DNA from: Biomphalaria glabrata
Lineage: Eukaryota; Mollusca; Gastropoda; Planorbidae
Direction of reading: 5' to 3'
NCBI RefSeq assembly: GCF_947242115.1
Contig: NC_074713.1
Coordinates: 25,702,378 to 25,766,377 of the forward strand
DNA: 64,000 nucleotides
Numbering within the stretch: position 1 is the first letter of the stretch; every line of letters begins with the position of its first letter. Below, one piece after another: positions 56,551 to 64,000 of the stretch. A model generated the notes under the pieces. It saw only the letters and a list, made by a program, of their open reading frames with translations. It had not been told where the DNA came from and ran no database searches. A program made the translations under genes and the position numbers.

Positions 56551-59500
56551 ATTTGTTCAGAGAATATATAGAGACTTATATTTATATAATAAGTCTTAGG
56601 CTAAGTAAAGTAGGTTAAAGAATAGTTTAGTACTAGATCTAGATCTACTATCAGAGTCCAGACAATCTACTATCTAGCTAGCTGCTAGATCTTTAGACTA
56701 TATAGATCTAGAATCTAGATACTATAATATACAATTTATACAAAAGACTTTAGTTGACTATAGACTCAACTGTCAACTGACTATGTTCCTGTTTGATCGA
56801 AGGCTGATGGGCATATCATAATAAGCTTCCAAACATCTTGAGAAAGACATTCCAATTACATTTATACTGTTAGCTGTTAAATAAAATTTAAAAAGGAATT
56901 GTCCCAACGAATAATAATGAATTTAACTCATTCTCCTTCATTGGACAAGGCAAAATTGTAATAAGAAATATTATTGGAGGGAAAGGGGAAGACAGTCATG
57001 AAAAGAATTATTTATAAGCATCTATGAGAGAGAGAGAGGAGAGAGAGAGAGAGGCAATAGACTATAAATACATATTGCAGAAGTGAATCTACTTCTTTTA
57101 TTACAATCTAAATAATTTTTAATTAACACAGATATAATTTATTAGCAATTACATAGTGGAGTTCAGTGACAGTGCTCAGTGTCCAATGAAAGGGAAAGCA
57201 CAAAAACTGCGTTCAGAGTAGGAGCATGAAGTGACCCAATTTATTTTAATATAAAATCCTGACTATGAGTGGTAATAAAAAGAAACACAGCTATTTTTAT
57301 TGTCCATTAGTTGAAGATTCAGTTTTTTTGTAAGTTAAACCTTCACCAAATAAAAAAATAAAATAAAAATTTGACCTAGTTCCCGTAAGTCGGTGTTCAG
57401 ATATAAGAATCTACTATATAATATAATATATATATATTATATAATTACTAGATTAACTAGATCTAGTAGACTATGAGTAGTATGAGATGAGTAGAAATTC
57501 ATTCATAGTAGGCTACTAGATCTAGCTAGATCTACTATCATTATCATCATACACTGATACAGATTAAAAAGATTATGATTAAGAGTATCACTATCACTAA
57601 TATCAGTATCAGTTACTAGAGTCTATGACTCGAGTATGGCCCGGCAGTATGGGGAGTATCATATCATATGAGATTCAGATTGCCCTGCCTAGCCTCTAGT
57701 TCGAACGTCTAGAATGTAGGGTACCATCAACTATGTGAGACGTCTATCTTAGTTAATCTAGTCTAAACTAAGTCTATCTAAATCTACTGAATCATGAATG
57801 AATAATGATGAGTGAATCTGATCTATTACTCACATTAGTATTATCTGTATCAATGTATCATGATTATTCATGATCATCTATCCCTGCTATGGCTAGTATA
57901 GTCACTATCTATAGATTATAGATAAAGTAAGTATAAATTTACCTCCTTCAAAGTTAGATCTAGACTAGATCTGGATCTAGGTTAAGAACTTCCGAGCAAA
58001 ACAAGACAATATTGATCACTTAATTTGTTTATAATTTTGTCAACTTCTAACGATGACGAAACAGAGCTGTAACTGTAACACATCACAGCAGACTCATTGA
58101 ACGGACTGCACATGTGTCATGCACTGACCTAGATATGAAAATGAACACCTTTTTCATAGCACCCTGATTACCAGGACAATAGATTTGAATGTGATACATA
58201 TATCTATATTTGTAGACTTCTTAAATTTCTAGCCTAAGTAAATAGGTAATTTGGAGTCTAGATATATGAATTACGATGTAGTAGTGAAACTGACTTATAA
58301 ACATCTAGAGTCTAGAGATCTACATCACTTCTAAAACTTGAGGGCCTGGGGGTTATTGTAGTTATATCTTTATGCCTCTGTGAAGTCTGTGATGTAGATT
58401 ATTGAAGTATACTATTATTGCTATGCTCAGGTACCATATATCATATATGGGCCCACTACTACGGTACTGAACATTAGAATAGGATTTGAAACTAGAGCCT
58501 ACATGTAGATATATTTATTAAAGTAGAGTTGTCGCAAAATAGAGTCGAGAGGTTTATATCTGAAATTAATCAATAGTCCTACTCACATTTTCATTTTTAC
58601 TAGACTAGAGTAGCAGCATTTAAAAATCCCTATAAACTTCAGGTCAGAGACTTAACAAAGTTGATCATAGCAATATTACATAAAGCAAATATAAGAACAT
58701 ACTTCAATAAAATATTAAGTTAATATTCAGACACAAAGATAAAGGAACAACTTAATTATTATTCCATATGCTAGCACACATTTGTATAAATATTTTTTTT
58801 CCCCATAGACTGACGTGATGTTTGAGCTATTTCAATGCCTTATATAATTTTTTTCTAAGCTAATTTCTTAAAAAATTAAGTCATTGAATCATAATCTTTA
58901 ATTCTTTTAATTTACTTTTTCGCCATTGTTTTTTTTTTATTATTATTATTATTTTTAATGATTTTGTGTAATGTTTGACATTTTTAAGCATACAAAACTA
59001 GACCATTAGTTTATTGTGCAAAAGTTTGATTTTATTGTTAATATTTATGTTAAAAAATATTTAATTTACTAAGATGTTTGTATTAATTAATGTTTCAGAA
59101 CATAAATAAGATTTTATTTGTTTCAGAACATAAATAAGATTTTTTTTGCTATAGTAGGCTACAGTGATCCCTATAACCTTTTACTGCCTGTAGGAGACAT
59201 TTAAATTTCCAACATGTATAAAGCACCCCATCACCACAAAAATCATTGAGTCCAATGGAACCAATATTCTATATATTGTGTGCAGAAGTTTAAGGCTTAT
59301 GATAGCGTCATATCTCAAGGACCAGGAATGGCCCACAGCTTGTATTTTGAACATCACTTTTAAAGAATATTTTATATTTTCGAAAATCACCATATGAAGT
59401 TCCCCACATAACTTTAAATAAATCCTATTATCTCATTAAGGGTAGCAATATATTCTCTGAAAATCAACGCAAACTATTTGAATGAATAATATTTTGAATT

Positions 59501-60252
59501 TTATTTTCAGTACCCGGTAACATTAAATAGACTGTATACAGAGCCATCTGAAAGCAACGGTCCATTATTTATTTAATGATTATGTCTCAATAAAAAAATT
59601 AAGCTTTGAAAATCTACATATTTATCCACATTTAGTGTTTTATTAAGCAAATAAAAAAGTTATAGCTAGTATAATTGAGGCAATATATCAAAAGAGCAAA
59701 ATAAAACAAGTTGACGTTTTTAGATCTAAGTTACAAAATAGGTTACATTCAAAGCAAATAACATTAACATAATTTTAATTTTTTAAATGATGAACATACA
59801 AATATGTGTCTTAATCAAAGGTTGAAAAATAATTTAATAAATTAGATAATATACATAATTAAATCTCATATCTTCAATCATTCAAGAGTTGAGAAATAGG
59901 TTTTTTAATAATGAGCAATAAATTATCACAAGTTGAGATTCAAATACAATTTTGGAGATTTTTTTAAAATGTAAGTTACAAAATTTATTTTAGCCCTTAT
60001 CATTGTTAATAATGAATTTATGGTAGGCTACATACTTAAAAGAAATTTAAAAAAAATGGTTCTAATAGATTGTCAAATAAAATGTAGATACACATTTATT
60101 GTGTATAACCATTTTTTTTATTATTATTTTAAAAAATCTTAGTATGGATTGAAATTATTAAATGCATGATTAGTAAATGATTACAATCAAAATGTGGTTC
60201 TAAAGTAGGTTAAATCTGTGTATGAAATAGGAAACAAAAATTTACAAACACT
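56551..60252. other. AT-rich region between the two WARS1 copies; no coding exon seen
   Basis: TCTAGA/AGATCT tracts at 56600-56720 and 57420-57980, a (GA)n run at 57028-57054 and (ATT)n near 58940. On the minus strand a donor-like GAAGGAG|GTAAAT at about 57950 could end a WARS1 5' UTR exon, but this is a guess. A 28-bp direct repeat TTTCAGAACATAAATAAGAT lies at 59093-59142. Confidence 0.4.
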
Positions 60253-61675
60253 TTAGTAAGTAAATTTTAATTTCCTTGGTGTCATAAAATTCTGTGCCAT
60301 TGTGTCTGTTACAGTTTTTCTTCTCTCCTGGATGTCGCCAACTATTTTCTGCAATACAACTATAAGCTCTTTTTTTATGCCAGATGTAAGAAGCTTGCCA
60401 CTTGTGTAATCCTGCAAACATACAGTAAACCAGTGTAAATATGCGTGCATCAGAGTATTGCAACAAAAATTATATAAATTGAATCAACTATTCATGTCAG
60501 TACAGTCAGGGTGATAATATCATGGTAAAAGTTTTAACATTGTCTAAAGGTTTCAGCCGAGTGGACTTAAAAACTAAAATTGCATTTATATATATTTACA
60601 GATTGTGCTGCACAGATATTTTCACCAACCTTATAATGTTTGTACCTTAAATGGGGGCATTTGGTACTCTTTTGCTATGTTTTATGTGCAACTAGCTCAA
60701 AGAATTTCCAAGAATGTATGTGAGAATGTACTTTGCATGCTAAAAATATTATTGCATACTAAAGAAATCATTTAAAAAAAATGTTTCTCTAGTAAAAGGA
60801 GGAGGGCAAAGTCAAAGGACTTTTTTTTACCAACCTTATAAAGGTTTTTACCATTTTTACCCTAAATGGGAGTGTACTGTGCTCCTTATGCAACATGAAT
60901 GCTATTTAAAACAGAATGTACTGAGCATGCTTAAGATATTATTGCATACTGGTACTACAGAAATCTAATTTTAAAAAAAAGGCATGCAATGTCACAGCTC
61001 TATTGCAAGATTTTACAATTTAAAATCCAAGGAAATCATTTTATTTGTAAGTTTCATTTTAGTTTAATGTTTTAAATCACAAACCTGTCTTATTTGTTCT
61101 AGTTTCTCATCATCGTCCATGAAGAATTTCAAATACTGGTAAGATACATCAATGTCACAATTACCGCCCTTTTCTCTGTGCTCTCTTTCTGTTTCCCGTC
61201 CACCAGAAAAAGCATACTTGGTTATCTAGGAAGAATTATAAGCATGAATGTTAACTGTTTTAAAGTCAAACACATTTTTATAAGAATTATTAATATATAA
61301 TTACATTTAGAATTAAACTTTATTTATACTGAAGAGTAAATATTGATCTGCATGAAGTAGCTACAATAATTATAATTTAATGTTTTATCTTAGCTGCAGA
61401 AAAAATATATAAATGAATTTTAATTTAAAAGGCCAGTACTTTGTGCAAGGTAGTTTTTTATTTATTATTGTTCCAACGAAATAATGTATTTTGATATTTA
61501 CTTTTTCAGCAATTCTATCCGATGTATCTGAAAGAAAGATGGATGAGTTGGGATCACTTGCTGACATTTTTGAAGTGGCTCCTTGCAGTGCAGGAAAAAA
61601 TATAGAATGTAAGAGAGCTGGTTTATGCAGTTTCAGTTTTGGCGCCACATCTCTTGTCATTCTGAAGTAGGGATC
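60253..61675 (-). CDS. WARS1: Second tryptophanyl-tRNA synthetase gene, last three exons
   Basis: Exons 61675-61502, 61225-61085 and 60411-60253 have exactly the same lengths (174, 141, 159 bp) and phases as the last three WARS1 exons at 50-51.7 kb. All splice sites and frames are intact. Translation: [20 protein letters not shown] to [39 protein letters not shown] to KLEQIRQ, and [20 protein letters not shown] to [11 protein letters not shown] and stop. The KMSAS loop is kept. Identity to copy 1 is roughly 70% in the last exon. No upstream exon is visible up to the window end; a 1.2-kb LINE sits in that interval. Intact but diverged exons suggest a working paralogue that continues beyond the window. 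A partial duplicate is the alternative. Confidence 0.85.
60628..60985. repeat. About 200-bp tandem duplication in the second WARS1 gene's intron
   Basis: CAACCTTATAA..GTTTGTACC..TAAATGGG, GAATGTACT..GCATGCTA and ATTATTGCATACT occur once at 60628-60770 and again, diverged, at 60832-60985. Confidence 0.75.
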
Positions 61676-61767
61676 CTAAATATGGAGTAACAAAACAAAA
61701 AAAAATTTACAGCTCGACCATGAAATATTGAAAAGTAAAATACACATTTTATCCATTTTCAGTCTAT

Positions 61768-63001
61768 CATCATAATCATCATCATCAAACTCCATTAGAG
61801 TAAGGGCTTGAGAGGCTCAAATCCTCTCTTGCAAACGCCCTGGACAGAAACCCTGCTGTCTTGCGTAGTGTATAAATGTCGCCATACAGGTCGAGAATTT
61901 GGGTTTCCCAGACCTATCGAGACGGAGATCAGCAAGTCTGGGGCAGTCAAACAGAATATGAGGCACGGTTTCCTCTTCTTCCCCGCAGCGGGGGCACTGT
62001 GAATCAAAATTTGGCCATAGCCACGAGAAATATGAGCCAACAGGACAGTGGCCTGTCCTGCACTGTGCTATAATAGCTTGCTCAGGCCTGGACAGCCTCC
62101 ACCACAGGGAAGTGCGGTCAGGGCACCTCATGCGCTCCCAGACTCCACGGGCTTTTTGGGACTTGTCCCAGCACTCAAACCACTTTTCCATTTCTGTTTT
62201 TTGTATTATAGTCAGGGCTTGATGAAAGCTTACAGCCTGATCAGTGGGTGGAATTTGCCCTCCCTGGTGGGCCAAAGAGTCTGCGATTGTGTTGCCAGTC
62301 ACACCTATGTGACTCGGTACCCACTGCATTATTACAGGGGTGCCATAGCGTTGTTTGATGTTATGTGAAGCCATGATGACAGTGTTGATATTGGGGGGCC
62401 ATGGTCCGGGGCTTTGCAAAGCATGTAGTACAGATTTTGAGTCAGTGACCACAACAATCTGTGTTGCCCTCAAATGTCCCTCGCCGAGTTGAGAGTCAAT
62501 GACTTTTAAGGCTTCACAGACTGCCATGGTCTCCACATCAAAACTGCAAACACTACCACATGGTCCAAAGATTTTGACTGTGTAATAGCCAAGAAAGTCG
62601 ATGTAGGCTCCATAGCCTGCTCTTCCAGAATCTATTGATGCCGACCCATCAGTGTATGCAAAAATAGCACTGGGCTTGAAGGTATTAATGGTCTCCAGAG
62701 CTAGGATTTGAAGGTCGTTAGATGAACAGCTTTGCTTAGTGGCATTAGGGTCTACTAATTTCAAGCGTATGTCTGGGGTTGTTGGGCGACACCAAGGGGG
62801 AAGGGGATGAAAGCGTTGAATGTATTGTCGGTTGGTGGAGAGGCCAGCTTCATCAGATAGTCTAGTGGCATGATGCATAAAAGACTGCATCTGGATACGT
62901 CTTCTGCATCTCCAACCATCCACTAGTTTTCTAGCTGGGAGGTATTCATCCAGCCTTTTATACCGCTCATAGCAGGTCAGTACTGACCTTTCCCTCCTAA
63001 G
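61768..63001 (-). mobile_element. 5'-truncated I-clade (nimbus-like) LINE with intact RNase H frame
   Basis: The minus-strand frame stays open for at least 368 codons (62923-61817) and on to about 63000. RNase H active-site residues are present in order: FAYTDGSAS (Asp), DVETMAVCEAL (Glu), VVVTDSKSVLHAL (Asp) and NTIADSLAHQGG (Asp). A C-terminal knuckle follows, CPRCGEEEETVPHILFDCP. The 3' tail is GATGATGATTATGATG-type. A 6-bp duplication GTCTAT flanks it (61762-61767 and 63002-63007). The open frame and clear duplication indicate a young insertion. The reverse transcriptase and ORF1 are missing, so it cannot move itself. Confidence 0.88.
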
Positions 63002-63094
63002 GTCTATAATATATTGAAAAGATTTTTTTCTAAAATATGATTAGCACAAAAATACAAAGATCTGTTCATGTTTCTTTTTTTCTTATCTTATAAA

Positions 63095-63215
63095 ATAAAG
63101 ACTTTACTTCAAAAAAGATGATTATGTCCTACACGTCATGCATCTAGTCATGCATGTTAACCAATGACTTAAATTCTGCCAAGTCATTGGTTTTCCTGGT
63201 TGGCTCAGGCAACCC
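63095..63215 (-). mobile_element. LINE 3' end fragment
   Basis: Minus strand reads NGLPEPTRKTNDLAEFKSLV and NMHD, stop, then CTTTTTTGAAGTAAAGTC: the same family end as 10125 (+) and 24525 (-). Confidence 0.72.
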
Positions 63216-64000
63216 ATATATATATATATATATATATTCTTCTGAGAAATATAGGCCTATGGTTTCTTTTTATCTGCTCAACATTGGGGGATTTGCTGAC
63301 AATGGGACAGCGAACGCGATCTAGTTTTCTCATATATGCTAGATATCAGTAAAATCCACTCCCACTGTGAATTATGTTGTACTAAGTTTAATCTTTCATT
63401 TATATAAACAGTGGTTCTTTCGCTATGTGTCCAGATATCGTTAAAATAGTAATGTCAACGACACTAAATCGAATTCACTGTTGCCAACTAGATAAAAAAT
63501 ACAAAAGGAAGAGCTTAGAAAATTGAATTCTGCAGTAGGCTACTACAAAATGCACACAAATAATTAAAGAGCTTAAAAAAAAAAAAGCTAATCAGCACTT
63601 CCTTTATTTTGTAGCCTATATCCAATGGGCCTACACAAAAAAGCTAGCTATTCATTGATTGGCATTCATGTTTGAAAAGCTCCAATTGTGCAGAATTTCA
63701 TAAACCGACAGAGTAACTATTTTGGAAAGAGATTAAATTTAGTGCCGATGATTTATACGAAACTACGGCGTTAGCACTTCGTTCAATTACAGACGTTTGT
63801 GTGCTGCATGTGTCTCGAAGTCTCATACTTCAGTTCAGGGTTGCCCCTTGTCTACATCTTGAAGTCAATTCATCCTACTTCATTTATTAGACCTGCTCTA
63901 TATGTTTATTGTGATGAAGTGTGCTCTAGAGATGTCGCAAAATACATTTCTGCAGCTCAGAATGTAAGAAATCGCAAGGCACCAAGCCAAGTCATTCCTT
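63216..64000. other. Window end; no exon recognised
   Basis: Contains TAGGCCTA-type words and AT-rich text. I looked on the minus strand for the WARS1 exon beginning after the Tyr-Ile-Gly junction (QCPDFYK-type) and did not find it. Confidence 0.45.

Overview
The window looks like nuclear DNA of a mollusc, most likely a heterobranch (pulmonate) snail. It is AT-rich, has spliced genes with GT/AG introns, and is crowded with decayed LINEs, two tRNA-derived SINE families, hAT-like and foldback DNA elements, solo LTRs and minisatellites. An I-clade LINE with an RNase H domain resembles the nimbus type known from planorbid snails. Palindromic TCTAGA/AGATCT and TAGGCCTA words recur throughout. The species assignment is inference.

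Layout. 1-3.3 kb: a LINE 3' end, a small MITE, a SINE remnant and two unassigned minus-strand reading frames. 3.4-11.5 kb, minus strand: a DCLRE1B (Apollo, SNM1B) nuclease gene with an intact metallo-beta-lactamase/beta-CASP core and a very long tail that carries an AT-hook, a recent 109-residue tandem duplication and a cysteine pair module. 12-31 kb: a repeat-dominated stretch. 31-34 kb, minus strand: a second, broken and truncated DCLRE1B copy that still has its intron. 34.8-42 kb: two solo LTRs of one family, a 21-copy 31-bp minisatellite and a foldback element built from reiterated terminal motifs. 43.1-47.3 kb, plus strand: a five-exon LRRC73 gene whose last exon adds a Ser-rich and Lys/Glu-rich tail. 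50-55 kb, minus strand: an eight-exon cytoplasmic tryptophanyl-tRNA synthetase (WARS1) that lacks a visible WHEP domain. 55-56.5 kb: a decayed BED-finger transposase-like region. 60.2-61.7 kb, minus strand: the last three exons of a second, diverged WARS1 copy with intact splice sites. A 5'-truncated RNase H LINE lies in its next intron, and any further exons lie beyond the window.

The host genes do not form one pathway. Apollo acts in telomere and crosslink repair, WARS1 in translation, and LRRC73 is poorly characterised. The main story is local tandem duplication of two genes, Apollo and WARS1, within heavy transposon traffic. I found no convincing new multi-gene system. The most unusual items are the Apollo tail, the LRRC73 tail, the intact-looking partial WARS1 paralogue and the foldback elements.
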